A stretch of 42,630 nt of DNA from Desulfobacteraceae bacterium (GCA_024226935.1 JAAELK010000176.1:1-42630), one strand, 5' to 3'; positions 7,944-16,767 are shown, counted from the first letter of the stretch. Notes: generated from the sequence alone by a model not told the origin. Program-made: numbers and translations.

Positions 7944-9155
7944 ATGGCCAAAGGAATAAAAGATAAAGTTGCAATTCTCGGTATGGGATGTACCAAATTT
8001 GGCGAACGCTGGGATGTGGGATCGGAAGAACTCATGGTGGAAGCCTTCATGGAGTGCATTACCGATGCCGGCATAGAGAAAAATAAGATTGAGGCCGCCT
8101 GGTTCGGTACCTGTTTTGACGAAGGAGGAGTGGGCAAGAGTGCCCTGTCGTTGTCCACCACCCTGCGTCTGCCCTTTATCCCGGCTACGAGGGTGGAAAA
8201 CTATTGTGCCACCGGCAGTGAAGCCTTCAGGGGAGCCTGTTATGCCGTGGCCTCGGGGGCATACGATATCTGCCTGGCCCTTGGGGTGGAAAAACTCAAG
8301 GACACGGGATTCGGGGGCCTGCCCAGTTTCACAGGATCCAACTCCGGCAGCCTGACCTGGCAATGGTTTCCCAATATGACGGCACCGGGCAGTTTTGCCC
8401 AATTGGCCTCGGCTTACGGAGCAAAGTACCGGGTGGATGACAAGGATATCAAACGAGCCATGGCCCATATTTCCGCCAAAAGCCATGCCAACGGGGCGAA
8501 AAATCCCAAGGCCCATTTACAAAAAAAAATCACCATTGAACAGGTGATAAATTCTCCCATAATTGCCCATCCCCTGGGGTTGTTTGACTGCTGTGGGGTC
8601 AGCGACGGGGCAGCTTGTGCCATTGTTACAACCCCTGAGATTGCCAGAAAGCTTGGCAAAACCGATGTGGTATCGGTCAAGGCCCTCCAGCTTTCATTGA
8701 GCTCGGGGGAAGAAATGGGTTTTAACGACTGGGACGGGGATCATTTCATGACCACCACCCGGTGCTCCGCCCAGGCCTATAAGGAGGCCGGCATCACCAA
8801 CCCCAGAGAAGAGATCTCCATGATGGAAGTCCACGATTGCTTTTCCATCACCGAACTTGTAACCATGGAAGACCTTCATATCTCAGAACGGGGCCGGGCT
8901 GTCCATGACATTCTGGAGGGGGTTTACGACCATGACGGCCAGGTGCCCTGCCAGGTGGACGGCGGATTGAAATGTTTCGGGCACCCCATCGGTGCCTCGG
9001 GTCTTCGCATGCTCTATGAGATGTATCTCCAGCTCAACGGCAGGGCTGAAGATCGCCAGCTGGACAACCCGCAACTGGGCCTGACCCATAATCTGGGAGG
9101 ATTTCCCAGCTCCAATGTCTGTAGTATTTCCATTGTAGGCCGATATGGGGACTGA
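7944..9155 (+). CDS. SCP-x-type 3-ketoacyl-CoA thiolase
   Basis: 403 aa. The nucleophile Cys88 lies in ENYCATGSEA, like the NNCATGS of sterol-carrier-protein-x thiolases. His298 (VHDCFSITE) and His347 (GHPIGASG) complete the visible catalytic set, and the C-terminus NLGGFPSSNVCSISI replaces the CxG of classical thiolases, as usual in this subgroup. SCP-x thiolases and their bacterial relatives (the Ltp group) cleave branched or bulky 3-ketoacyl-CoA, or act as aldolases in sterol side-chain breakdown, often needing a DUF35 partner. Here DUF35 is in the preceding protein. Start supported by AAGGAG; the gap to the previous gene is 10 nt. It should yield acetyl- or propionyl-CoA. Confidence 0.88.
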   Translation: MAKGIKDKVAILGMGCTKFGERWDVGSEELMVEAFMECITDAGIEKNKIEAAWFGTCFDEGGVGKSALSLSTTLRLPFIPATRVENYCATGSEAFRGACYAVASGAYDICLALGVEKLKDTGFGGLPSFTGSNSGSLTWQWFPNMTAPGSFAQLASAYGAKYRVDDKDIKRAMAHISAKSHANGAKNPKAHLQKKITIEQVINSPIIAHPLGLFDCCGVSDGAACAIVTTPEIARKLGKTDVVSVKALQLSLSSGEEMGFNDWDGDHFMTTTRCSAQAYKEAGITNPREEISMMEVHDCFSITELVTMEDLHISERGRAVHDILEGVYDHDGQVPCQVDGGLKCFGHPIGASGLRMLYEMYLQLNGRAEDRQLDNPQLGLTHNLGGFPSSNVCSISIVGRYGD

Positions 9156-9221
9156 ACACACACACCAAGGACCCGTGCACACCGACAAAAGTGATTTTAA
9201 CCATTAACAAAAGGGAGAAAC

Positions 9222-10880
9222 ATGATTTTAGCATCCGGGGCAACCATCGCCCAGTACATGGCAAGCGGAGTCTACTCAGACCTGACCCTGATGGACCATC
9301 TGGCCGTTCATGTGGAAAAGAATCCGGATAAAATCTGTATTGCAGACCCGCCCAACCGCAGGCAGCTCGATGGAATAGACCCCGAGCGCCTTAGCTATGG
9401 TAAGTTTCAATCCGCCATTGATGCCACGGCCTGTGGGCTTGTGAACCTGGGTCTTGAAAAAGACGATGTGGTCATGGTCCAGCTTCCCAACACCTGGGAA
9501 CTTGCCATGCTCTACTTTGCCATATCCAAGGCCGGGGGCATCATTTCTCCGGCTCCTGTACTGTGGCGGGAGGCAGAACTTAAGTATATTGCAGATCTGA
9601 CCGAGGCAAAGTTTTTTATCACCCTGGATACCTTCAATAAATTCAATCATTTGAAGATGGGCAAAAATCTTTCAGACAATCATCCCCATCTCATCCATCT
9701 GCTCAATCTTGAAGATATTCGCAGGATGAGCCGGGGGCCGACGGACACCAGCCTGGAGCAGATCCAGGTGGATGCCAACGATATCTTTACCATCTGCTGG
9801 ACATCAGGCACCGAGGCCAATCCCAAAGGCTGCCCCCTAAGCCACAACAATTGGGCGGGCATGGCAGCCGTTCAGGATGCCGCCGGTATGAAAGCCTGCG
9901 ATGTGATGCTTACGGCGGGCCCCCTGGTGAACATGGCGTCTGTGGGCACGGTCTTTATTCCCTGGACGGTTTTAGGAGGCACCCTGATCCTTCACCATCC
10001 CTTTGACCCCGACGCTTTCATGCACCAGATCATGACGGAAAAACCCAATTACACCCTGCTGGTGCCGGCCCTGGCCAATATGCTTGCCAAACATCCGTCG
10101 GTGGATAAGTTTGACCTAAGCTCCTTTAGGACCATTACCCTGGGATCAGCCCCGCCCTCTCTCTGGACCATGCAGGAATTCAAAAAACGCTGGGATATCG
10201 ACATCGGCAATATCTGGGGCCAGAACGAGGGCACAGGATTTATCTCCAGCATCAAAGATGTACCCGATATGAAAACCCGGGCCACCTGTTTTCCCCATTA
10301 CGGAAAAAAAGGGGTGAAGTGGAAAAGCCTTATCTCCCAACATATTATTGTCAAACTTGTCGATCCCATGGACAGGCAAGTCACCAAAATCGGGGAGGTG
10401 GGGGAACTGGTTTACAAGGGCCCTGGAGTGATAGCCGAATATTACAAGGCCCCGGACATCACGAAAAAAAGCTTTACCCAAGACGGATTTTTCAGAACCG
10501 GGGATATTTTCAAGATTGTAGAAAACAATTGTATTTGCTTCTACGAACGGGCCAAGGACATAATAATCCGGGGCGGTTACAATATCAGTTCCCAGGAAAT
10601 AGAAAACCACCTTATGGCCCATCCCAAGATTCAAGATCTGGCCGTGGTCAGCATGCCAGATGAGAAGCTGGGTGAGAAAATGTGTGTATATGCAGTACCG
10701 GCCCCGGACAAGCAATTGGATCTGGATGACCTTACTTGCTTTTTAGAAGAAAAGAAAGTTGCCAGATACAAACATCCGGAACGTCTGGAAATCGTTGATG
10801 CTATCCCCAGAAACCCCGTGGGCAAGGTGCTCAAAAAAAAGTTGAGACAAAATATTTTATCAAAACTTGCAATGGAGTAA
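9222..10880 (+). CDS. AMP-forming acyl-CoA synthetase
   Basis: 552 aa, class I adenylate-forming enzyme. The P-loop TSGTEANPKG is a variant of the usual TSGTTGxPKG. GQNEGTG is motif A5, GFFRTGDIF is A7, ERAKDIIIRGGYNISSQEIE is the hinge region and RNPVGKVLKK holds the C-terminal catalytic Lys. It activates a carboxylic acid to acyl-AMP and then acyl-CoA, supplying the substrate of the operon. Chain specificity cannot be read from the sequence. AAAGGGAG precedes the ATG; the 66-nt gap upstream shows no terminator, and the next gene begins 7 nt after the stop. Confidence 0.9.
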   Translation: MILASGATIAQYMASGVYSDLTLMDHLAVHVEKNPDKICIADPPNRRQLDGIDPERLSYGKFQSAIDATACGLVNLGLEKDDVVMVQLPNTWELAMLYFAISKAGGIISPAPVLWREAELKYIADLTEAKFFITLDTFNKFNHLKMGKNLSDNHPHLIHLLNLEDIRRMSRGPTDTSLEQIQVDANDIFTICWTSGTEANPKGCPLSHNNWAGMAAVQDAAGMKACDVMLTAGPLVNMASVGTVFIPWTVLGGTLILHHPFDPDAFMHQIMTEKPNYTLLVPALANMLAKHPSVDKFDLSSFRTITLGSAPPSLWTMQEFKKRWDIDIGNIWGQNEGTGFISSIKDVPDMKTRATCFPHYGKKGVKWKSLISQHIIVKLVDPMDRQVTKIGEVGELVYKGPGVIAEYYKAPDITKKSFTQDGFFRTGDIFKIVENNCICFYERAKDIIIRGGYNISSQEIENHLMAHPKIQDLAVVSMPDEKLGEKMCVYAVPAPDKQLDLDDLTCFLEEKKVARYKHPERLEIVDAIPRNPVGKVLKKKLRQNILSKLAME

Positions 10881-10887
10881 TTGATTT

Positions 10888-12036
10888 ATGACCCTTGAAT
10901 TAAACAGGTCTCAAAAACTGATTCAAAAAGCCGCCTGGGAATTTGCCAGGGGGGAATTTGACAGGGATGACCTGCTTGAGTTGGAAAAAACAGGCAAATT
11001 TCCAAAAAAAATCTGGAAAAAGGCGGCAGACTTAGGATTTATCGGGCTCCACTTTGAAGAAAAATTTTCCGGAGGGGGCTTAGGAATCTTTGACACCCTG
11101 CTGACGGCTGAAGCCTTTTGCCGAAAGGATTCCTCCTGCGGCATGGCCATCATGTTTTCGGGATTTACCGGCGAACTTATCATGGCGGCGGGCACCCCGG
11201 ATCAAAAAAAGCAGTATCTTGAGCCCCTGGCCCTGGGAAAATCCCTTTGCGGGGGAGCTTTTTTCGAACCTGAATCCGGGTATGAATTATCCCCGATCCG
11301 CACCCATGCGGTTCATGAGATGGGCACCTGGGTGATTACCGGTAAAAAAACCAGGGTAGTTAATGGGGCAGGAGCCGACTTTTTTCCAGTCCTCTGCGAA
11401 ACAAAAGAGGGCCCGGGACTGATTCTGGTGGAAAAAAATGCCCCGGGGCTTATCATCACTCCCATGGGCAGAAAACTTGGCAACACCATGACCCCCTGGG
11501 CCGATCTTGAGTTCGACGGGGTAAAGGCGGACTCAAATCAGATATTGGGCCCTCCCGGCAAGGGACTGGAACTGGTCAAAGATTTTCTGGCCCAGGCCCG
11601 GCTGATCAACGCCGGCATGGCCTTAGGCATTGCCCAGGGTGCCATGGACAGGACCCTTTCCCATGCCAAGACCCGGGAACAATTCGGCCGTAAAATTGCC
11701 ACATTTCAACATCTTCGCCATAAGATCGCTGACATGGCATTGAAAATTGAACTGGCCCGGGGCATTGCCTATGGGGCAGCCCAAGCCTACGACAATAAAA
11801 ATAAGGCACAGGTATTATCGGCCATGGCCATGGAATATGCCTGTGAGGCTGCCGAAGCGGTTGCCGACGAAGCGGTTCAGATCCACGGCGGTTACGGGTA
11901 TATGCGTGAGGGGGAGGTGGAGCATTTTTACAGAGATGCCAAATTTTTAAGGCTGTTCTGCTCAAATTCAAGGCTGCGCAAGGATATCATTGCCGATGAT
12001 ACCCTAGGTCACCTGAAATCGGCAAACATCAAATAG
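10888..12036 (+). CDS. Acyl-CoA dehydrogenase family protein lacking a recognisable catalytic base (probable partner subunit)
   Basis: 382 aa with the full ACAD fold. FAD contacts are kept (KTREQFGR; QIHGGYGYMRE), but the Glu of the usual IYEGT motif is Cys358 (LRLFCSNS), and the alternative base position in helix G used by IVD/LCAD is Gln236. The substrate-loop motif TEPxxGSD is also altered (FEPESGYELS). The next gene is a canonical dehydrogenase. In actinobacterial steroid degradation (FadE28-FadE29 and similar pairs) two ACADs form an alpha2beta2 enzyme in which only one subunit carries the base; the same arrangement is inferred here. It starts 7 nt after the ligase. Confidence 0.82.
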   Translation: MTLELNRSQKLIQKAAWEFARGEFDRDDLLELEKTGKFPKKIWKKAADLGFIGLHFEEKFSGGGLGIFDTLLTAEAFCRKDSSCGMAIMFSGFTGELIMAAGTPDQKKQYLEPLALGKSLCGGAFFEPESGYELSPIRTHAVHEMGTWVITGKKTRVVNGAGADFFPVLCETKEGPGLILVEKNAPGLIITPMGRKLGNTMTPWADLEFDGVKADSNQILGPPGKGLELVKDFLAQARLINAGMALGIAQGAMDRTLSHAKTREQFGRKIATFQHLRHKIADMALKIELARGIAYGAAQAYDNKNKAQVLSAMAMEYACEAAEAVADEAVQIHGGYGYMREGEVEHFYRDAKFLRLFCSNSRLRKDIIADDTLGHLKSANIK

Positions 12037-12047
12037 GAAAAAGGGAT

Positions 12048-13190
12048 ATGGAAATACTAAAATTTACCAAAGCCCATCATGACTATAGAGAACGCCTGGT
12101 ATCCTTTCTGGCAAAAGAAGTGGTGCCCTTGATAGATCAGTGTGAGGCCACGCATATCACCCCCAGATCCATGTGGCAGGCCATGGGAAAAAACGGGTTT
12201 CTCTGCCCCTGGCTGGAAGAAAAATACGGGGGGCAGGGCCTGGATTTTTTATATTCAGTAATTGTCTGGGAAGAGATGACCAAAATCCATTTTACAGGAC
12301 TTGCAGCAGGGCTGCACAGTGATGTTGTGGTGCCCTATATTCATTCCTTCGCAGGTGAGGCCCAAAAACGTGCCTACCTGCCGGGATGCGCATCGGGAGA
12401 GATCATCACGGCGGTGGCCATGACCGAACCCTGTGCAGGATCTGATGTGGCTGCCATGGAGACCACGGCTGTTACCCATGGAGATGAGATCGTTATAAAC
12501 GGATCAAAGACCTTTATTTCCAACGGCATCAACTGCGATCTTGTGGTTCTGGCAGCCCGGAATCCCGACATTACAGACCGGCACAAGGGCATTTCCCTTT
12601 ACCTGGTTGAGGACAAAACCCCCGGGTTTTCCAAGGGAACACCCTTTGAGAAAATGGGATGGGCAAGCCAGGATACGACAGAACTTTTCTTCTCCGATTG
12701 TAAAATTCCCGTTTCCCATCGTCTGGGCAACGAAGGCGACGGATTTCCCATGCTCATGCAAAAACTCCAGCAAGAACGCATAGTATGCGCCACAGGCGCA
12801 ATGTTTGCCGCCAGGACCATGTTGGACCACACCCTGGATTTTTGCAGAACCCGAACCCAGGCGGGCAAGGCTTTGAGCAAACACCAGTCTGTGCAATTTG
12901 CCCTGGTGGAAATGCAAACTGAGGTGGAGATTCTCAAAACCTTTGCCCATACCCTGATCCGGGATCATATGGAAGGCCACCAGATCATCAAGGAAACCTC
13001 CATGGCCAAATACAAGATGACGCAGATGTCCAAAGAGATCGCTTCCAGATGCCTGGATATCATGGGCAGTGAGGCTGCCCTGGAAAGCCATGATCTGCCC
13101 CGGATGTTCAGGGATACCAGAGTCACATCCATCTTTGCCGGTACCAATGAGATCATGAAGTCCATTATTGCCAAGACTCTTGGGTTGTAA
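12048..13190 (+). CDS. Acyl-CoA dehydrogenase, IVD/LCAD-type catalytic base
   Basis: 380 aa. The substrate and flavin motif AMTEPCAGSDVAA is canonical. The MCAD base position is Ala364 (IFAGTNEI), while helix G carries Glu243 (QQERIVCATG), the base position of isovaleryl- and long-chain acyl-CoA dehydrogenases, a group that includes branched-chain enzymes. It should oxidise acyl-CoA to trans-2-enoyl-CoA, passing electrons to ETF. It lies 11 nt after the degenerate dehydrogenase, suggesting stoichiometric synthesis of a heteromer. There is an AAGGG ahead of the ATG. Confidence 0.9.
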   Translation: MEILKFTKAHHDYRERLVSFLAKEVVPLIDQCEATHITPRSMWQAMGKNGFLCPWLEEKYGGQGLDFLYSVIVWEEMTKIHFTGLAAGLHSDVVVPYIHSFAGEAQKRAYLPGCASGEIITAVAMTEPCAGSDVAAMETTAVTHGDEIVINGSKTFISNGINCDLVVLAARNPDITDRHKGISLYLVEDKTPGFSKGTPFEKMGWASQDTTELFFSDCKIPVSHRLGNEGDGFPMLMQKLQQERIVCATGAMFAARTMLDHTLDFCRTRTQAGKALSKHQSVQFALVEMQTEVEILKTFAHTLIRDHMEGHQIIKETSMAKYKMTQMSKEIASRCLDIMGSEAALESHDLPRMFRDTRVTSIFAGTNEIMKSIIAKTLGL

Positions 13191-13204
13191 ATAAAGGAGA
13201 ATTA

Positions 13205-14365
13205 ATGGAAAATCAAATGCTGACACAGGGTGCGTTAACCGGAATTAAAGTTCTGGATCTGTCCCGCCTGCTTCCGGGCCCCTTTTGCTCCATGATTCTG
13301 GCTGACCACGGAGCTGATGTCATTGCCATTGAAGACGGCACAAAGCATGGGGAAGAGGTCTTTTTCAACGGGGTAAACCGGAACAAGCGACATATGTCTT
13401 TGAACCTGAAAACGACAAAGGGCAGGCAGATTTTCTTTGAACTGGCAAAGAAAGCCGATGTGATTCTGGAAGGATTTCGCCCCGGAGTAGTAAAACGGCT
13501 GGGAGTGGATTACGAAACCGTCAAAGCGATAAACCCCGGGATTATCTATTGCGCCATCACCGGATTCGGTCAGACAGGGCCCATGAAGGACCGGGTGGGC
13601 CACGATGTAAATTTTCTTTCCGAATCAGGCATTCTGGACTTGATGGGTGATCCGGATCAGCCTCCTTCCATTCCCGGTGTCCTGATCGCAGATATTGCAG
13701 GGGGTGCCATGAACGGGGCCATTGGAATTCTTCTGGCCCTTATGGCCAGGAACACCACCGGCCATGGACAATACATCGATATCTCCATGACCGATGGCCT
13801 GGCAGGATTCATGATTGTTCCCCATTTTTTTTCCCAACTCTCCGGCCAGGCGCAACAACGATCCAGAACCACCCTCTCCCACCGATATGCCTGTTACAAC
13901 ACCTATGAAACCTCGGACAAGCGCTATCTTGCCCTGGGTGCTGTGGAAGCAGTTTTCTGGCAAAAATTGTGTATCCTTTTAGGTGCACCGGAGTATATCC
14001 CTCTCCAATACGATGAGAACCAGCGAACCGATGTCATATCCTGGCTTAAAGATGTGTTCTTACGCCACACGGCGGCCCATTGGCAAAAAGTTCTGGAAAA
14101 AGCTGATGTCTGCTGTTCCATCGTTAAGACCCTGGACCAGGCCATGGCAGGAAAACTATTCCGGGAACGGGAAATGGTGGTGGAACTGGCCGGCAGCAAC
14201 GACAACCTCGTTACCACCTTCGGAGTACCTGTAAAACTCAGCCATACCCCTGGAAAGGTCAGGACACCACCGGAAGGGTTCGGCAAAAGTACGACAGATA
14301 TTTTGTCCGACCTGGGATATTCCTTAGAAGAGATCCGTGGATTCAAACTGGATAAAATTATTTAG
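13205..14365 (+). CDS. Alpha-methylacyl-CoA racemase (CaiB/BaiF family III fold)
   Basis: 386 aa. The residues that separate racemases from family III CoA-transferases are present: His133 (VGHDVNF), Asp163 (LIADIAGG) and Glu248 (LGAVEAVFW), plus FRPG (91-94) and YIDISMTDGL. In M. tuberculosis MCR the equivalents are Arg91, His126, Asp156 and Glu241. It should interconvert 2R- and 2S-methylacyl-CoA so that the dehydrogenase can use both. Its presence is the best hint that the substrate carries an alpha-methyl branch. AAAGGAG lies about 7 nt upstream; last gene of the operon, 14 nt after the dehydrogenase. Confidence 0.87.
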   Translation: MENQMLTQGALTGIKVLDLSRLLPGPFCSMILADHGADVIAIEDGTKHGEEVFFNGVNRNKRHMSLNLKTTKGRQIFFELAKKADVILEGFRPGVVKRLGVDYETVKAINPGIIYCAITGFGQTGPMKDRVGHDVNFLSESGILDLMGDPDQPPSIPGVLIADIAGGAMNGAIGILLALMARNTTGHGQYIDISMTDGLAGFMIVPHFFSQLSGQAQQRSRTTLSHRYACYNTYETSDKRYLALGAVEAVFWQKLCILLGAPEYIPLQYDENQRTDVISWLKDVFLRHTAAHWQKVLEKADVCCSIVKTLDQAMAGKLFREREMVVELAGSNDNLVTTFGVPVKLSHTPGKVRTPPEGFGKSTTDILSDLGYSLEEIRGFKLDKII

Positions 14366-14443
14366 TACTTGAACGAAAACTCACCCATCTGCCGCATTGC
14401 TGCAAAAGTCTGCCAAATTATAAAATCGGACCCCATGTACTGG
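14366..14443. repeat. Half copy of the dispersed palindromic element
   Basis: ACTTGAACGAAAACTCACCC and the bases that follow, up to CTGCAAAAGT, match the reverse complement of the 3' arm of the 5035-5160 element with only a few changes. TAAAATC and CATGTACT then match its central part. The second arm is not clearly present, so this is a decayed or partial copy. It lies directly after the operon's last stop codon. The rest of the spacer up to 14576 shows nothing else recognisable. Confidence 0.65.
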
Positions 14444-14576
14444 ACAAGATTAAAATACCATCCGATCAAAACCATCAATCCTGACAACTGCATTCCCTCC
14501 GTTGCAAAATTTCGTACAAAGGCTTATACTTTTACGTGGAATTATCTTTTTTAATTGTAAAATCAGGAGTTTTATA

Positions 14577-15695
14577 ATGACACCGGATGATATCAACAAC
14601 AGGTTTAATTATGTAAAGCACCTTGTAGGTAACACCCCCATGTATGCCATTGAATATACCTATAAAAAAGAAAAAAGAACCATATACGCCAAGGCCGAGA
14701 ACCTGAATATGACAGGAAGCATCAAAGACAGGATGGCCCTTCACATTCTCAAAAGAGCCTATGAAACAAAAGCTCTGGAACCAGGACAGATGCTGGCTGA
14801 AGCCACCAGCGGCAACACAGGCATTTCCATATCTGCCATCGGCCGTGCCCTGGGACATCCTGTAACCATATTTATGCCGGACTGGATGAGTTCGGAGAGA
14901 ATCAACCTTATCAAAAGCCTTGGTGCGGATATCCATCTCATTTCAAAGGAAGAAGGCGGATTTTTAGGCAGCATCCAACGAACAGAAAAAATGGCTAAAA
15001 AAGGACCGGTTTTCCTGCCCAGGCAATTTTCCAACAATGAAAATGTTAATGCCCATTATGGATCCACTGGTCCTGAAATATGGTGGCAGATGCGATATCA
15101 GGGATTAACACCCGATGCTTTTGTGGCGGAAGTCGGCACCGGCGGCACCATCATGGGAGCCGGAAAATTTTTAAAAGAATACAACCCAAATACCCTGCTC
15201 CATCCCCTTGAACCTTCCAACTCCCCGACACTGAGTACCGGCCACAAGATCGGCAAACACAGAATCCAGGGCATATCAGACGAATTCATCCCAGCTATAG
15301 TGAACCTGGATTACCTTGATGATATTGTCATGGTGGATGATGGTGATTCCATTATCATGGCCCAGAAACTGGCAGCCGAACTTGGCCTGGCTGTCGGAAT
15401 TTCCTCAGGGTCAAATTTTTTAGGAGCAGTAAAACGGCAGAATGAAATGGGCAAAGACCATGTAGTGGTAACGGTTTTTGCCGATGACAATAAAAAATAT
15501 CTTTCCACGGACCTTCTCAAAAAAGAACCGATTAAAGATGACTTTCTTTCCAAAGACATTACCCTTTCCGGCTTTCGGGCCATCAAACGGGTCTGCCATT
15601 TGTGCTGTGACCCCAAGGAATGTGCAAAACTCGACATTGCCAATTTATTCAAAGAAGGAGCCATTTTACCAAGCTGCCCCCAGAGGAACAGATGA
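14577..15695 (+). CDS. PLP-dependent cysteine synthase-like enzyme with Cys-rich C-terminal tail
   Basis: 372 aa from the ATG at 14577, chosen because AGGAG lies 7 nt upstream; a longer in-frame reading from 14502 lacks such a site. Fold-type II PLP enzyme: PLP lysine Lys50 in [10 protein letters not shown], substrate loop ATSGNTGIS (76-84), phosphate loop [10 protein letters not shown] and the late GISSGSN. These fit O-acetylserine sulfhydrylase/cystathionine beta-synthase relatives. The last ~35 residues are extra and Cys-rich ([11 protein letters not shown], then a late Cys before the end), which could bind metal or an Fe-S cluster or act as a redox switch. Exact substrates are uncertain. 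Preceded by the repeat element, so probably its own unit. Confidence 0.8.
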   Translation: MTPDDINNRFNYVKHLVGNTPMYAIEYTYKKEKRTIYAKAENLNMTGSIKDRMALHILKRAYETKALEPGQMLAEATSGNTGISISAIGRALGHPVTIFMPDWMSSERINLIKSLGADIHLISKEEGGFLGSIQRTEKMAKKGPVFLPRQFSNNENVNAHYGSTGPEIWWQMRYQGLTPDAFVAEVGTGGTIMGAGKFLKEYNPNTLLHPLEPSNSPTLSTGHKIGKHRIQGISDEFIPAIVNLDYLDDIVMVDDGDSIIMAQKLAAELGLAVGISSGSNFLGAVKRQNEMGKDHVVVTVFADDNKKYLSTDLLKKEPIKDDFLSKDITLSGFRAIKRVCHLCCDPKECAKLDIANLFKEGAILPSCPQRNR

Positions 15696-16007
15696 CTAAA
15701 AAAGGTAAAATTGATTCCTATTCTTTTGGTAGTATAACCATGGCCAACAAAAAAAAAGTAGCTGCCTGTTTTTACTTGAACTGCTGATACAGACTATTTC
15801 CTGATTTGTATTCTCATTAATTATTATCTCAACAATTTTACTAAGATTACAGCAGCAAAAAAAATATTTTTTCCAAAGATTATTGTGCTCATATTTGCCG
15901 ATGATATTCATGCACATATTTTTAATAAGACGCAGGATCTTTATTGCCTTTTTTAGCTCAATATTCTATATTTTAAAAGTTAGCTAATCGACAAAAAGGA
16001 AAAACCC
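15696..16007. other. AT-rich intergenic region with a weak candidate promoter
   Basis: 312 nt without a supported gene. TTGATT (15711-15716) and TATAAC (15733-15738) at 16-nt spacing could be a plus-strand promoter for the secreted protein at 16008, though it would leave a leader of about 260 nt. No convincing terminator, riboswitch or small gene is visible. Confidence 0.4.
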
Positions 16008-16562
16008 ATGAAAAAATTTTTACTGATTACAATATTAATTTTATGCAGTGCTGGCCCTGCCTTGTGTTCAAATCAAACAAGGGCCCCAAAAGCCCTTGAA
16101 CCGGATGATACTCCCATAGGGATACAAGAAGCAGTTTTCAGGCAAAGCATTCCATCCATAGCAAACCAGTTTATCGGTATCCCCTATGAATTTGGAGGCA
16201 ATCCCCAGACATCCAACACATCTGACAATTCCCATCTTTTCTTTTCCATTTACACCCTGGCTGCTCAAAAAGCGGGATTATCTTACAAAGGATATCTCTC
16301 CATGGCTTACCTGTTACCCAAGACTAGAAGAGTAGACAAAAATGATCTGAAAAACGGCGATCTTATTGTTCTCAAGAACAACCATGCAGCTATGATTTAT
16401 TGGATCGATGAAGGCAATAAAATGTATTTTATCTATGCTTCGGAAAAACGGCAGCAAATCATCTCCTTTAATAGCGAGAACCCGGTATACCAGGCATACT
16501 GGGTAGAAAATCTCAAAGGCTTTTACAGATTAGAAGACACCATGCTGACACCAATCCCTTGA
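16008..16562 (+). CDS. Secreted NlpC/P60-like protein with the catalytic Cys replaced
   Basis: 184 aa. An N-terminal signal peptide (basic MKK, hydrophobic core to about residue 19) probably ends at Ala-Leu-Cys20. IANQFIGIPYEFGGNP corresponds to the start of NlpC/P60 cell-wall peptidase domains. The motif normally reading SDCSG is TSDNSH, with Asn74 in place of the nucleophile. LKNGDLIVLKNNHAAMIYW keeps the second motif with His126. Hydrolysis of peptidoglycan peptides is therefore doubtful and a binding role is more likely. AAGGAA precedes the ATG. The assignment rests on motifs, not on a search. Confidence 0.65.
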   Translation: MKKFLLITILILCSAGPALCSNQTRAPKALEPDDTPIGIQEAVFRQSIPSIANQFIGIPYEFGGNPQTSNTSDNSHLFFSIYTLAAQKAGLSYKGYLSMAYLLPKTRRVDKNDLKNGDLIVLKNNHAAMIYWIDEGNKMYFIYASEKRQQIISFNSENPVYQAYWVENLKGFYRLEDTMLTPIP

Positions 16563-16588
16563 TAGAAGAAACTATACATTTATTCTTA

Positions 16589-16767
16589 CCCCTGCTCCCT
16601 TGATGACTGGATTCCTGATACCCGAAAAACAATCAAAACCTTACGCAAAAGATTAGATACAACCAATGGTTTCATTCAAAAACAGCCCAACAGGAGCAGG
16701 GTGGCCTACCACCATAAAATTGCATAGCTAAACAGAGCAGCCCTGCTCTGTCAGAAAGGAGCAGGGC
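16589..16767. repeat. Four alternating copies of a GC-rich 8-9-mer (CCCTGCTCC/GGAGCAGGG), ending in a hairpin
   Basis: Copies: CCCCTGCTCC at 16589-16598, GGAGCAGGG at 16693-16701, GCCCTGCTC at 16740-16748 and GAGCAGGGC at 16759-16767. The last two form a perfect 9-bp stem with a 10-nt loop, located just after the VF530 stop in its direction of transcription. No clear T-run follows on the minus strand. It could serve as a terminator or processing site between the convergent genes. Confidence 0.55.

Noticed and set aside
12504-13226. 240-codon minus-strand open frame across the second acyl-CoA dehydrogenase
   Set aside because: It mirrors a clearly coding gene on the plus strand, and the composition is typical of a shadow frame.
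13205-14365. Class III CoA-transferase (BbsE/F-like) as the identity of the last operon gene
   Set aside because: The His133/Asp163/Glu248 pattern and the MTDG block fit alpha-methylacyl-CoA racemase; the operon also has its own ligase for CoA loading.
3255-14365. Benzylsuccinate (bbs) toluene pathway
   Set aside because: DUF35 plus thiolase and SDR recall bbsA-D, but hydratase 2, SCP-2, racemase and an AMP ligase do not fit, and there is no bbsE/bbsF pair or bssA nearby.
15739-15786. 15-residue ORF reading MANKKKVAACFYLNC after the PLP enzyme, considered as a Cys leader peptide
   Set aside because: No Shine-Dalgarno, only two Cys codons, and no terminator/antiterminator pair follows.
16600-16727. 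About 40 codons open in one frame (SLDDWIPDTRKTIKTLRKRL...) after the NlpC-like gene
   Set aside because: No start codon or ribosome site, and no family recognised. At most a gene remnant.
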